Source: JAGQOZ01 sp041399205 (lineage in GTDB: Bacteria; Planctomycetota; Planctomycetia; Pirellulales; Pirellulaceae). Taken from it: a stretch of 64,000 bases of DNA. Under the pieces are notes generated by a model. That model saw only the letters and a list, made by a program, of their open reading frames with translations, was not told where the DNA came from and did not search any database. How positions within the stretch are numbered: the first letter of the stretch is position 1; every line of letters begins with the position of its first letter. The stretch spans positions 200,758 to 264,757 of the forward strand of contig JAWKTK010000012.1 in NCBI GenBank assembly GCA_041399205.1, in the 5' to 3' direction. Both the position numbers and the translations under genes were made by a program. Below, piece by piece: positions 1 to 12,300 of the stretch.

Positions 1-1
1 A

Positions 2-2802
<2,801 letters not shown>

Positions 2803-2841
2803 CTGATCATCGCAACTCGGAATTTTCCACAAACACGAATT

Positions 2842-2896
2842 GCCAGCGAATGTCACGATGCTCTTGCATCGATTCATTCGCTGGCGTTTTTTTGTT
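2842..2896 (+). terminator. Intrinsic terminator after the metalloprotease
   Basis: An 11-bp perfect stem (2842-2852 with 2875-2885) encloses a second small hairpin (CGATG/CATCG) and is followed by a run of seven T. It lies 40 bases after the metalloprotease stop codon and ends that transcript. The rest of the 2803-3135 gap shows no coding signal. Confidence 0.8.
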
Positions 2897-3135
2897 TCGT
2901 ATCTACTGAACCAGGACTGGCAGCGGCCGGTTCGGTGGCGGAAGCAGATTAGCGCTAACCTAAACGGTTTACGCAACTGTATCACCCTGCCACGATTCCT
3001 CTTCCCGGCGAAAACCCAATCACGCCTGATGATCGTGATGCGAACACGGTAATGCGTCTGTGGCACGGAACGTGCACGACGTGACGTGCGTCGTTCGTTC
3101 GATTCTCACGCACTGTCGCCATAAGGGGAAAAACG

Positions 3136-3987
3136 ATGAAAGCCCAAAGTCGTGGTTCGCAACACCGGTCGCTGCACGTAGAAACTCTGGAAGGCAAGGC
3201 GATGTTGGCGGCCATTTTGCCAGATGCGATAGCCGATAACGCTCCGGTCAATGCACTTCCAGTTCGCCCCGTAATCGTGGATGCCTCTGGGGACGCTGCG
3301 GTGGTGCGTCAGCGAAAGATCTCGTCGGCGGAATCGGACAGTTTGCTGTTCATGCGAGAAGAAGAAAAGCTGGCTCGCGATGTCTATCTGGAACTGGGCG
3401 ATCGTTACGGAGCGCAGATCTTCTATCAAATTGCCGAATCAGAGAGTCGTCATACCGAAGCCGTCGCCAACCTGCTGACAAAGCATGGCATTGCCGATCC
3501 GGTTGTAAGTGACCAACGCGGCGAATTTACCAATCCACTATTCACTCAAATGTACCAGCAGTTGGTCCAGCGAGGTTCGACGAATATTTTGGAAGCGTAT
3601 CGAGTCGGTGTGCTGATTGAACAGACCGATATCCAAGACATTGCGGATTCGTTGAACGTGGTGAGCGAAAAGGACATTCAACGAGTCTACGAAAACCTGC
3701 TGGCCGGATCGGAAAACCATTTGGTCGCCTTCAACAATGCAATCGCCGGCATTGGTGATGTCAACAACGACGGCCGCTTTGATTCGGCCGATTTGGTGCG
3801 AGTAATGCAGGTGGGCGAATATGAAGACGGAATCGACGGCAACTCGACTTTTGCCGAAGGCGACTGGAATCTGGACGGCGACTTTGATTCGGCCGACTTG
3901 GTTCTGGCAATGCAAGTGGGACATTACGTCCCGACTGCCGTTGCCGAAGACATTGCGGCAGCCTTGGACGCAAACGAACGAATCTAG
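3136..3987 (+). CDS. Secreted DUF2202 ferritin-like protein with dockerin-like repeats
   Basis: The N-terminus carries HVETLEGKAMLAA, a variant of the planctomycete 'LEPRxLLA' motif that marks exported proteins. Residues about 70-205 form a DUF2202 ferritin-like helical domain: the pairs REEEKLARD and ESRHTEAV give the E...ExxH pattern expected of a di-metal four-helix bundle. The C-terminus holds two Asp-rich repeats (GDVNNDGRFDSADLV and GDWNLDGDFDSADLV) like type I dockerin calcium loops, shared with the PEP-CTERM proteins of this window but here without a sorting tail. The start is supported by an AAGGGG site nine bases upstream. It converges on apt with only four bases between stops. Role in metal or oxidant handling at the cell surface is inference. 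Confidence 0.85.
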   Translation: MKAQSRGSQHRSLHVETLEGKAMLAAILPDAIADNAPVNALPVRPVIVDASGDAAVVRQRKISSAESDSLLFMREEEKLARDVYLELGDRYGAQIFYQIAESESRHTEAVANLLTKHGIADPVVSDQRGEFTNPLFTQMYQQLVQRGSTNILEAYRVGVLIEQTDIQDIADSLNVVSEKDIQRVYENLLAGSENHLVAFNNAIAGIGDVNNDGRFDSADLVRVMQVGEYEDGIDGNSTFAEGDWNLDGDFDSADLVLAMQVGHYVPTAVAEDIAAALDANERI

Positions 3988-3991
3988 CGAC

Positions 3992-4519
3992 TTAATACTG
4001 CAGCAAGCTCAGAATGTCATAGTCGCCAATTTTTTCTCGCCCGCCTAAGCCATTCAATTCGATCAAGAACGCGCAGCCCGCGACGGCTGCGCCGTTTTTT
4101 TCGACCAACTTGCAGCAGGCTTGAATCGTTCCACCGGTGGCCAACAGATCGTCAACCACCAAGACGTTTTGGCCGGGGCCAATGCTGTCGATATGGATTT
4201 CCAGCGAATCGGTTCCATACTCCAGTTCATAGTGGAACGCGTGCGTATCGAACGGCAGTTTGCCAGGCTTGCGAATCGGCACGAAGCCGACACCCAATTC
4301 GATGGCCAGCGGCGCAGCAAAGATGAAACCTCGCGCTTCCGCCGCCACTATCACGTCGATTTTGGAATTCCGATAATGGTCCGCAAACTGTCGAATCGCA
4401 GCCGCAAACGCCGGTCCAGACGCTAACAACGGCGTGATGTCTCGGAATAGAATCCCCTGCTTTGGAAAGTCCGGGATGTCTCGAATGAACTCTCGTAAAT
4501 CTAATGACGCATTCGACAT
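3992..4519 (-). CDS. apt: Adenine phosphoribosyltransferase
   Basis: Salvages adenine with PRPP to give AMP in the cytoplasm. The 175-residue product has the usual length and the PRPP-binding signature VLVVDDLLATGGT, preceded by the AEARGF and RKPGKLP motifs typical of Apt. The ATG at 4519 is chosen over an upstream in-frame start because the Apt fold begins right there (LREFIRDIPDFPKQGILFRD) and an AGGGA site lies about ten bases upstream. It stands alone on this strand, convergent with the DUF2202 gene. Confidence 0.96.
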   Translation of the reverse strand: MSNASLDLREFIRDIPDFPKQGILFRDITPLLASGPAFAAAIRQFADHYRNSKIDVIVAAEARGFIFAAPLAIELGVGFVPIRKPGKLPFDTHAFHYELEYGTDSLEIHIDSIGPGQNVLVVDDLLATGGTIQACCKLVEKNGAAVAGCAFLIELNGLGGREKIGDYDILSLLQY

Positions 4520-4796
4520 TTTGACTGATTCCCTGCAAAGTGGTTGATCGTATCGCCTGTTGGCGGAATGTGGTGCCACGCTGTTTTTCGCCTGAACGGC
4601 TATTTCTACCATCGAAAGCGGGCATCCCTGGCATCCGCAAGGCATTCCTTGCATCTGCAAAAAGTGAAGGACCATCTTTCCAGAAACGCAGCATGTCGTC
4701 GAGTAGGCTGACCGGAAAACGGTGTTCTTGACGAATGTGACCGGCTAAAATCACAACAACCGTCGACGTGTGGCCCAGCCTGTAGGAGTGTTGCTG

Positions 4797-5645
4797 ATGG
4801 ACCGGCCCCAATTCGCTGAATCGAATTCGCTTGCACAATCCCTAGGCCAACAGCTGATTGACGCCGTTAACCGCTGGAAGGTGGACTTCGGTTTAGAACG
4901 ATCGGTTCGTATTTCCCCTGCAGGCATATTCCCAAATCGTTTCTTGATTAGCCTGGACCTAAACGCCGTTTCCCATCCAGCCGCCCAACTGGCGGCCACT
5001 CTGGAAAGACTCGACTGCCCAGCCGACGCCAATGCCGAATGCCTGCAATTTTTGACCAACGCGTCTCACGTGCATTGGGGTTTTGAAGATCAAGCAGAAG
5101 CAATCATGTACAAAGTTTATTTGGAATTTGCCGATCCACTTCGCCCTGCGTCGGAATCCCTGCAGTCAATGGCGGGAGGCGGTTCCTTGCAGTTTGCGTC
5201 TTGGAAATGGCAGTTCGGTTCCCAGAAGACGCAGCAAACGTTGTATTCGCTGGTCGAAAATCGGACTTGGGAAGCGTTCCAAGACCAAATCGCCGTCGAA
5301 CTCAGTCAAGCGGACGACCAAGATTTCAGTCGCAGAATTTTGCGTCTCCTCAGTTCGCTCGCTCGACCAATCCAATCACGCACCGTGCGGACATTGCGCG
5401 TTACGGAACGAACATCGCAGCGTCATTCTTGGGACGCCAATTTGTACGATTTTGAAATTTCCTGCGAACCGATTCTGCCAGCCATCCAATCGTTGGCGAC
5501 CGCTTATCGTTGGGACGAAGAAATCGTGAGCGAATGGTGTCAACAGATCCGCCATGATCAGCTGGGCCATATCGCCGTAGGCGTGCACCGCAATCAATTG
5601 CCGTTTTTGACCGTATACCATGGATTGGAATTGCATCGTGCTTGA
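4797..5645 (+). CDS. Uncharacterised protein, first of an overlapping pair
   Basis: I do not recognise this 282-residue protein. It has no signal peptide or membrane segment and is probably cytoplasmic. The ATG at 4797 is preferred to a GTG at 4770 because an AGGAG site lies eight bases before it. Visible elements include VHWGFEDQAEAIMYKVYLEF near residue 90 and a C-terminal GVHRNQLPFLTVYHG. The Trp-Gly...Tyr-x-Tyr pattern recurs in the next protein, so the two may share a fold (inference). The stop overlaps the following reading frame by 26 bases, which suggests co-translation. Confidence 0.7.
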   Translation: MDRPQFAESNSLAQSLGQQLIDAVNRWKVDFGLERSVRISPAGIFPNRFLISLDLNAVSHPAAQLAATLERLDCPADANAECLQFLTNASHVHWGFEDQAEAIMYKVYLEFADPLRPASESLQSMAGGGSLQFASWKWQFGSQKTQQTLYSLVENRTWEAFQDQIAVELSQADDQDFSRRILRLLSSLARPIQSRTVRTLRVTERTSQRHSWDANLYDFEISCEPILPAIQSLATAYRWDEEIVSEWCQQIRHDQLGHIAVGVHRNQLPFLTVYHGLELHRA

Positions 5646-6507
5646 TTCGGATTGCATTGAATACACCTTGCCCAACGACAAATACTACAACTACTGTTGG
5701 TGGCCCTATCGACCGGTTGCTTCTACCGAGGACAAGTTTCGTCCAGTGACATTGTTACGTCAGTCGTTGGCACTTGCCAATTGTAGCCCGGAAGCAGAAC
5801 AAGCGGTTCGGTTGATACAGCAAGAGATTGGTCTGTTCCGAACCGTCTACGGCGTAAAATGGTGCAACGGCCAATTGGGCTGGGAGTATTATCTGTACGA
5901 TTACGCTCGCCGCGAACGCAGCGTCTCGATTACTCGCGTCTTACGTGCCTTGCAGCCTTTGATTTCCTGTCCAGTAGCGGTGAATGAATCGCTGCCCTAC
6001 TTCATGTTTTCCATAGACATGCCCGATGCTGTCGTGCGCGGGCAGCGCCCCATGGACGTGGTTCACATGTACGTGGGCAATCCCGGCAGCGATGTTTCTT
6101 CGGGAATTGCGTACGCCATGCGAACCGCAGGCGTCACGCTAGAGAATTTTTACTTCTTCTTTGATGCCAAACGGCAATTGCGACAAGCGGGCGAAAAAGT
6201 ATTCTGTTCGGCTCGAATCGATGCGTATCAAATGGACATGGAACAGATTCTGCGTCCGGAATTTACCAACTGCCACACCATCTGCATCGCCAACAAACAA
6301 ACGACCGACACCGCATACTTTTCTGGCGTCAACGTGTCACAACTGTTGCAGTTTTTAAAATGGCTGGAATATCCGCCGCAGATGATTACCTTTGTGGAAA
6401 CGCATCGAGCCCAGCTAGACCATTTGCTGTACGACATTGGATTCGATTTTGTGGCCAATGGTGCCAAACTTAAGGTAGTAAAGAGCGGTTTCTATGGCGT
6501 TTTCTGA
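5620..6507 (+). CDS. Uncharacterised protein, second of an overlapping pair
   Basis: An unrecognised protein of up to 295 residues, rich in aromatic residues, with no signal peptide. It overlaps the end of the preceding gene; no clear ribosome site precedes ATG 5620, so a GTG at 5638 inside the overlap could also start it. The stretch GVKWCNGQLGWEYYLYDY resembles the VHWG...YKVYLEF stretch of its partner. Later parts (HMYVGNPGSDVSSGIAY, ENFYFFFDAK) alternate short strands and helices. A distant likeness to aromatic prenyltransferase barrels crossed my mind but I cannot support it. It ends 43 bases from the convergent lipoprotein gene. Confidence 0.7.
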   Translation: MDWNCIVLDSDCIEYTLPNDKYYNYCWWPYRPVASTEDKFRPVTLLRQSLALANCSPEAEQAVRLIQQEIGLFRTVYGVKWCNGQLGWEYYLYDYARRERSVSITRVLRALQPLISCPVAVNESLPYFMFSIDMPDAVVRGQRPMDVVHMYVGNPGSDVSSGIAYAMRTAGVTLENFYFFFDAKRQLRQAGEKVFCSARIDAYQMDMEQILRPEFTNCHTICIANKQTTDTAYFSGVNVSQLLQFLKWLEYPPQMITFVETHRAQLDHLLYDIGFDFVANGAKLKVVKSGFYGVF

Positions 6508-6550
6508 GAAGACAACACTTGGCAAGCATCTTCAGCGTTCGAAGAAAAGA

Positions 6551-7282
6551 TCAAAACTGCCATAGCTGTTTCGGAACTTGGATTTCAGGCGGCGAACCGA
6601 CACTAAAGAAACGCGAATGCAGATCGGCCAAGATACGTTGTTCCAGCGAAACGTCGCGTCCAATGGGAATCCAGCCTAACGGCACCGAACCAATATTCGG
6701 AATGTCGTCTACTCGCACCAAAGTGCCGTTGTGGTTCTGCACCGCTCGACCCACCGCCGCAAATTCAGGACGATCCACGTCTTCCAATTCTTTGTGGACT
6801 TGGACTTCCACGGCAAATCCGCTTCCGTTCGGAGTCACTCGTACATCCGCATACCGCCGAATCGACTGAAATGTACTTTGCCAGCGTTCAAAGCCAGGAG
6901 ACGAATCCTTTCGCCAACGTTCAAACAGCAATGACCCAGATTGAGGCAACGTGGAAATGCGGCCTTCGGTCATCGCATCGCCCAGCGTCTGAAAACGCTC
7001 TTCGCGAATGTCGTCAAAGTAATCGTCCATGGTGTCGACAATCGTATTCCAAGTGAATTCTGCATCGGCGCCCGTCACGATCAAGGGATTTGGCAATGGA
7101 CCGTTGGGCGGCGAGTAACCCGGATCTGCCGTCCCTGATCGAGCGCCCGTGAGCCAACTGCAGCCTCCACAGAAGACCAGCAGCGCCAGCACTGACATGA
7201 CCGTGGCAGCTCGAATGGCTGCCAGAAGCGGAACCCCGCATCGATCCGTCCGCCGGCGATAAGGCTTAATTAATACTTGCAT
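6551..7282 (-). CDS. Uncharacterised lipoprotein
   Basis: A 243-residue protein whose N-terminus has basic residues, a hydrophobic stretch and a lipobox (LLVFCGGC) with the lipidated Cys near residue 42. The mature part (DDYFDDIREERFQTLGDAM ... SIRRYADVRVTPNGSGFAVEV) has no domain I can name; a stretch on 'VxVHKELEDVDRPEF' looks like an envelope protein of mixed strands. The gene is divergent from the membrane glycosyltransferase, about 200 bases apart. Location in the cell envelope follows from the lipobox; function is unknown. Confidence 0.75.
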   Translation of the reverse strand: MQVLIKPYRRRTDRCGVPLLAAIRAATVMSVLALLVFCGGCSWLTGARSGTADPGYSPPNGPLPNPLIVTGADAEFTWNTIVDTMDDYFDDIREERFQTLGDAMTEGRISTLPQSGSLLFERWRKDSSPGFERWQSTFQSIRRYADVRVTPNGSGFAVEVQVHKELEDVDRPEFAAVGRAVQNHNGTLVRVDDIPNIGSVPLGWIPIGRDVSLEQRILADLHSRFFSVGSPPEIQVPKQLWQF

Positions 7283-7488
7283 GGTCTTTGGCTTAAAACC
7301 GAATCAGTGTTCAATGCCTCTTTCGCTTTGTTCGTTGGAAGCCCAATGAAACGAGGCGGCGAAGTCTCGTTCAAGCTAGGCAACAAGGCAAGCCCAAAAA
7401 ATTCGAATTGCAAAATTCGTGGCGGGCGGTTACCAATCGCAGTGAAACAAGAGCGGATTGCTCGCATGTTTGTACGGTAGTGATATCT

Positions 7489-9116
7489 ATGCAAGGACAG
7501 CAAACGGCCAACATAATCAAGCGTGACGGGTTGTCGGATTTGCCGAGTATCTACGCCGGCGCATTCCTGGCCAGCGTGTTGACCGTGGTCGTGGTCGGCA
7601 GCGCATTATGGGTGCGTCCGATCTTGGCCGTGGATGAAACTCGGTATTTATCCGTGGCGTGGGAGATGCACCAGTCACGTGACTGGTTGGTTCCGCGAGT
7701 GCACGGACAACCGTACGGGCACAAGCCACCGATGCTGTTTTGGCTGATTCAAGCGGCATGGTCGGTGTTTGGCATCAACGAAGCAGTCGCTCGGTGCGTG
7801 GCACCTATATTGGGCATCACAGGGCTGTTTGTGTTAGCAAGATTGGCGATGCGGATTTGGCCGCAAGAGCCGAGCGTAGCGTCGATTGCGCCATTGATGG
7901 TAACAGCCGGTTTGGTTTGGCAGATCATCGGTTCCATGGTCATGTTCGACTTGCCCGTCACGTTCTTCATCTTGCTAGCGAACTTAGCAACCTGGAATCT
8001 AGCGCAAATCCATGACCGAACGCCTGCTTGGCGAAGCTGGCTGCTATTGGCGTTCAGCACGGGATGTGCGTTGTTAACCAAAGGACCGGTCATTTTTGTC
8101 CACATTGTTCCCGTTGCCGCGATGTATCCCGTGTGGACAAATCGCTGGAACTGGCAAAGCATCTTTGTTTGGTACAGCAAGTTCGGTTCGGCCATGTTGG
8201 CAGCGTTGCTTTTACTGGCGGCGTGGGCCATTCCGGCAGCGAAGCAAGGCGGAAGTGAATTCGTAACGGAAGTGTTGTGGACGCAATATGTGGGACGCTT
8301 AGTACAGTCGTTCGACCACGCTCGTCCCATCTGGTGGTACCTTCCACTGCTGCCCGTTTATCTGTTTCCCTGGGGCGGAATCGTCTGGAATGGCCGCCGA
8401 CAATTGCTGCAGCGGCCGACCGATTTGGGAGTTCGATTTTGTTTGATTTGGGCGGTCAGCGCGTTCCTGATTGTTTCCGTGGTCAGTGGCAAGCAGATTC
8501 ATTACTTGATCCCCATTGTTCCGGCCGTAGCTTTGTTACTAAGCCGCATGTCGATCACGCTGTGGCAATCCGCCGCACCGGAAACGCACGTCGACATTGG
8601 TGAAACGTTTCATAACGCATTGCTGGCAGCGGGTTTGGCCGTGGCGGCTTTCGTCGCCCAGTGGAACGAACTACCGTTTGCTTACGTTTGGATTTGGACA
8701 GCCGTTGTATTCTGTGCGGCAAATGCAATTCGAACAACACGTTTTCCCGCTGCCAGTCCGCTGCGGCAGTCGTTGCGGTTGGCCAGCGTTTCCGTATTGA
8801 CGCTGGCGTTGGTTCAATTCGGACTCTTCTGGAAGACGCCCTACCAGGCATCGTTTGCGGAAATCGCTCAGGAAATTCGTCAATATCAAGCTGCCGGAAT
8901 TCCGGTCGCTCAATTCACGCATTGCCATGGTCAGTTTCATTTCTTGGGGCGACTGGAACAACCGCTGACTCCGCTAAAGACCAAGACGATTTAACTCGTT
9001 GGGCCAAGCAACACCCCGACGGTATCTTCATCGTCCAGCCTCGTGCAGCCGACTTCCTGGGCCTTCCTGCCGTAGAAACCGCTCAGTTTACGTCGACTTT
9101 CGACCTCGGCATGTAA
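7489..9116 (+). CDS. GT39/ArnT-like membrane glycosyltransferase, frameshifted near the 3' end
   Basis: A polytopic glycosyltransferase of the ArnT/PMT type that moves sugars from a polyprenyl-phosphate donor at the membrane. The N-terminus has the family signature: a first membrane helix, then AVDETRYLSVAWEM (catalytic Asp-Glu), then GQPYGHKPPMLFWL. At least ten hydrophobic segments follow. ATG 7489 is used rather than a start 81 bases upstream because the hydrophobic N-terminus follows it. The frame closes early at 8994, but the expected C-terminal soluble tail (DDLTRWAKQHPDGIFIV ... TSTFDLGM) continues in another frame to 9116, so a base is missing near 8965-8975. The acceptor is unknown; lipid A, glycan or protein are all possible. 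Confidence 0.85.
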
Positions 9117-9239
9117 TGGCGATTCGCACTAAACAGCGAACATGGCAACTGACGCAAGCCAAATCGACTTCGCCGATGAATAGTATTGTCGAACAAACGA
9201 AACGCATTCGGAGCGAACAGCATCGCTGACCTAAGAATC

Positions 9240-9899
9240 ATGAAGCCAATCATTACCATCCTTTCGTTCGTTTTAGGTTTTAGCGGTTTGACGACGGCCA
9301 CCGGCCAATCGAATCGAACGCCCGCCTCTGCGGAACTTCAGCAGAATTCGCTTGCTGCGCCCGCCGTGACCGACCAAACCGCATTGGCTCCGTCCGAATT
9401 GGCCATCCAAGCCAGCGAACAACTGGCGGCCACGTTATCCACATTGCGAAGCGAAGTTTCGACGATCAACGATGTCGCGTTGAAAGATCGTTTGAATCAG
9501 CTTGTGCTTAAGGCGGAAATGGACGCGGCGCTGCTCAAGTCAGAAATGAACGAGCTCGACGAGCCGTGACGTTTAGCAACACATGCTGGCAGATGTCGCG
9601 TTTCAGGAATTTACCGCAAGTGTCAAAGCAGCGTCGTTTAGTTCACAACAGATCCAGCTGACTAAAAACTTTGGTGGACGAGCTCAAGCGGCAACAGCGT
9701 TTCATGACTTGTGAACAAGTAGCAGTGCTGCTGGCGATTCCCAGTTTTGATCGAGACCGCGTGGAATTGGCAGTGCTTTTGTACGGAGTGGTGGCCGACC
9801 CAAGAAAATTTTCATTCGTCTCTGGCCGTGTTGCAATACGATTCCAGTCGGCGGCAGGTTTGGCAGCAAATTCGCGAACGAGCCGCACAGACGGAATAA
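9240..9899 (+). pseudogene. Secreted DUF4476-domain protein, frame broken several times
   Basis: The start ATG 9240 gives a good signal peptide (MKPIITILSFVLGFSG) followed by an Ala/Gln/Leu-rich helical region to 9566, where a TGA interrupts. The text resumes in other frames: DVAFQEFTASVKAASFSSQ from about 9590, then VDELKRQQRFMTCEQVAVLL to DRVELAVLLYGVVADP from 9671, then LAVLQYDSSRRQVWQQIRE to a TAA at 9897-9899. Together these give the DUF4476 pattern (helix, FTCxQv, FdxDRlElvkllY, DpxNF, SRRxVW). Three or more single-base indels are needed to join them. I read it as one real gene damaged by sequence error, though true decay cannot be excluded. Confidence 0.6.
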
Positions 9900-10013
9900 A
9901 TTCGCAACGAGCAGTTCGCCGCTCGACACCGAACAACCGCTGCGGCCGGTGTGTTCATCCACCGGTTGGGGAAGGTTTGCCCCATTCGCGAGCGTTCTAT
10001 TTATCGCTATAAT

Positions 10014-10019
10014 TCTGGA
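10014..10019 (+). promoter_or_regulatory. Possible -10 box upstream of leuC
   Basis: A perfect TATAAT lies about 150 bases before leuC in a gene-free stretch (9900-10167). No convincing -35 box is visible at the right spacing, so this is only a candidate. The rest of that stretch shows no coding signal that I can support. Confidence 0.25.
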
Positions 10020-10167
10020 TTCGGTTTGACGAAACATCTCGATGCATGTCGTCTATCCATCCGTGAAACTCGCACTTTGCGGCCGAAGCGGGTGATCCAG
10101 ACAGATTATTGCAGCGTTTCGCCAAAGACTGCTTTTCATCCTCATTTTGATTGCGAACCACCTGATC

Positions 10168-11586
10168 ATGATTGCAAATTCGCCACGGACCATGTTTGAA
10201 AGGTCACAGGACAATCACATTGTCTATTCGGAAGCAGGGCAGCAAACCATTCTGTATATCGATCTGCATCTGGTCCACGAAGTGACTAGTCCTCAGGCAT
10301 TTGAAGGATTACGTCTGGCGGGCCGCAAGTGCATACGGCCCGGATTTACCATCGCCACCCCCGATCACAGCATTCCCCACCACCGATCGAAGCCTACCCA
10401 TTGCCGATCCGATTTTGGCTAACAATCAGAAACGTTGCGACAGAACTGCAAAGAATTTGGTGTGCGACTGTACGACCTGAACGACATCAACCAGGGATTG
10501 TCCATATCATTGGTCCGGAGCTCGGATTCACTCAGCCAGGCATGACCATTGTTTGCGGTGACAGCCACACTACGACGCGCATGGTGCATTTGCTTGGCCT
10601 TTGGCATTGGCACCAGCGAAATGAACATGTGCTGGCCAGCCAAACGCTGCTTCAGTCCAAACCCAAGACGTTTGAACTTCGAGTTGACGGAAAAGATTGG
10701 TCCCGGCGTCACCGCCAAAGACGTCATTCTTTATTTGATCAGTCAGATTTCTACCGATGGCGGTACTGGCTACGTGCTGGAATATACGGGCGAAGTGATC
10801 CGCAACTTCGGCATGGAAGAACGCATGACCATCTGCAATATGTCGATCGAAGCAGGTGCTCGAGCCGGCATGATTGCTCCGGATCAACACACGTTTGATT
10901 ACTTGCAAGGTCGTCCCTTCGCACCGCAGGGCGCCGAATTCGACCGCATGGTGGCCGAATGGAAAAAGTTGCCTAGTGATCCAGGCGCGCAATATGATCG
11001 TTCGCTGGTCTATGACGGTGCGGACATTTCGCCGCAAGTCACCTGGGGCACCAACCCCGGTCAAGTGATTCCGGTGGTCGATCCAGTTCCTAATCCGAAT
11101 GACATTGAGGACGAAGTGGACCGCAAGTCTGCCCAAAGTGCACTCGACTACATGGGCCTCACCGCAGGTACTCCCATGACCGACGTCACCATTGATCGCG
11201 TCTTCATCGGTTCCTGCACGAACGCGAGAATTGAAGATCTACGAGCGGCGGCGGCGGTGGTCAAGGGGCATCGAGTCAGCGGAAGCGTAAACGCCATGGT
11301 GGTGCCGGGAAGTGGTCAAGTGAAACGCCAGGCGGAACAAGAAGGTTTGGACAAGATCTTTTCCGAAGCGGGATTTGAATGGCGCGAAGCAGGCTGCAGC
11401 ATGTGCTTGGCCATGAATCCGGACAAACTGGCACCGGGCGAACGATGTGCTTCGACCAGCAATCGCAATTTTGAAGGTCGCCAAGGTAAAGGAGGCCGAA
11501 CGCACTTATGTTCGCCGGCCATGGCTGCCGCGGCGGCGGTTGAAGGCCATTTTGTGGATGTTCGCCAATGGCAATTCAAATCATAA
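10168..11586 (+). pseudogene. leuC: 3-isopropylmalate dehydratase large subunit, 5' third riddled with indels
   Basis: LeuC and LeuD form the [4Fe-4S] isomerase of leucine synthesis. The start (NSPRTMFE) and YIDLHLVHEVTSPQAFEGLR are in one frame, IATPDH follows, then DRSLPIADP, LYDLNDINQG, HIIGPELGFTQPGMTIVCGDSH and LAFGIGTSE each appear in different frames until about 10700. From there to 11586 the frame is intact, with the cluster ligands in FIGSCTN and AGCSMCLAMNPD. At least six indels and some substitutions are needed in about 500 bases while protein likeness stays high, which points to local sequence error rather than an old pseudogene. leuD follows after 23 bases. Confidence 0.8.
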
Positions 11587-11609
11587 ACTCAGCGTAGGAA
11601 AGACAAAGC

Positions 11610-12212
11610 ATGCAACCGTTTACTGTGCACACCGGTTTGGTCGCGGCCATGGATCGAGCGAACGTGGATACCGATCAGATCATTCCCAAACAATTTCTCA
11701 AACGTATCGAACGGACCGGCTTTGGCCAGTTTCTGTTTTTTGACTGGCGTTTCCATGACGACGGTGCGGACAATCCAGAATTCGAACTCAATCAGCCCCA
11801 ATTCCAAGGTGCGTCCGTTTTGGTCGCAGGGCGGAATTTTGGTTCGGGCTCCAGTCGCGAACACGCCGTATGGGCGTTGGAAGATTATGGATTTCGCAGC
11901 GTTCTAGCTCCTTCGTTTGCGGACATTTTCTACAACAACTGTTTCAAGAACGGCGTCCTGCCAGTTCGCTTGCCCGAAGAAACCATCAAACAGATATTTG
12001 CCAAAGTGGCAGCCAAGCCTGGCTACCAAATCACGGTGGACTTGGAAAAACAGCAGGTCACCGATGCCGACGGTTTGTGCGAATCGTTCCAGATCGAACC
12101 CGCTCGTCGCGAACGACTGCTCAAAGGCATGGACGATATCGGTGCCACGTTGACGCATGAAGACGCCATAACCGCGTATGAAAAGCAGCGAGGCTTCCAG
12201 CCAGTTAACTAG
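11610..12212 (+). CDS. leuD: 3-isopropylmalate dehydratase small subunit
   Basis: Partner of LeuC in converting 2- to 3-isopropylmalate. The 200-residue length is normal. The motifs MDRANVDTDQIIPKQFL near the start and GRNFGSGSSREHAVWAL near residue 75 are family hallmarks; the latter binds substrate. An AGGAAAG site precedes the ATG and the gap to leuC is 23 bases, so the two are one operon. The frame is intact, unlike its partner. Confidence 0.96.
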   Translation: MQPFTVHTGLVAAMDRANVDTDQIIPKQFLKRIERTGFGQFLFFDWRFHDDGADNPEFELNQPQFQGASVLVAGRNFGSGSSREHAVWALEDYGFRSVLAPSFADIFYNNCFKNGVLPVRLPEETIKQIFAKVAAKPGYQITVDLEKQQVTDADGLCESFQIEPARRERLLKGMDDIGATLTHEDAITAYEKQRGFQPVN

Positions 12213-12300
12213 CCGGCGGTTGTGTCTCTAGCGTTGTATGTCCGCAAGCGTTAGCGGTTTGTCGTACTGCTCGGTTCCACTCGCAAACAGAGGTATTCCT

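Noticed and set aside
4540..4770. Possible small gene between apt and the unknown pair
   Set aside because: Short frames on both strands lack ribosome sites and look like chance.
5620..6507. Aromatic prenyltransferase assignment for the second unknown gene
   Set aside because: Only a vague alternation of strands and helices; no diagnostic residues could be placed.
10570..11136. 188-residue frame opposite leuC
   Set aside because: It is a shadow of leuC in a region where leuC is well supported.
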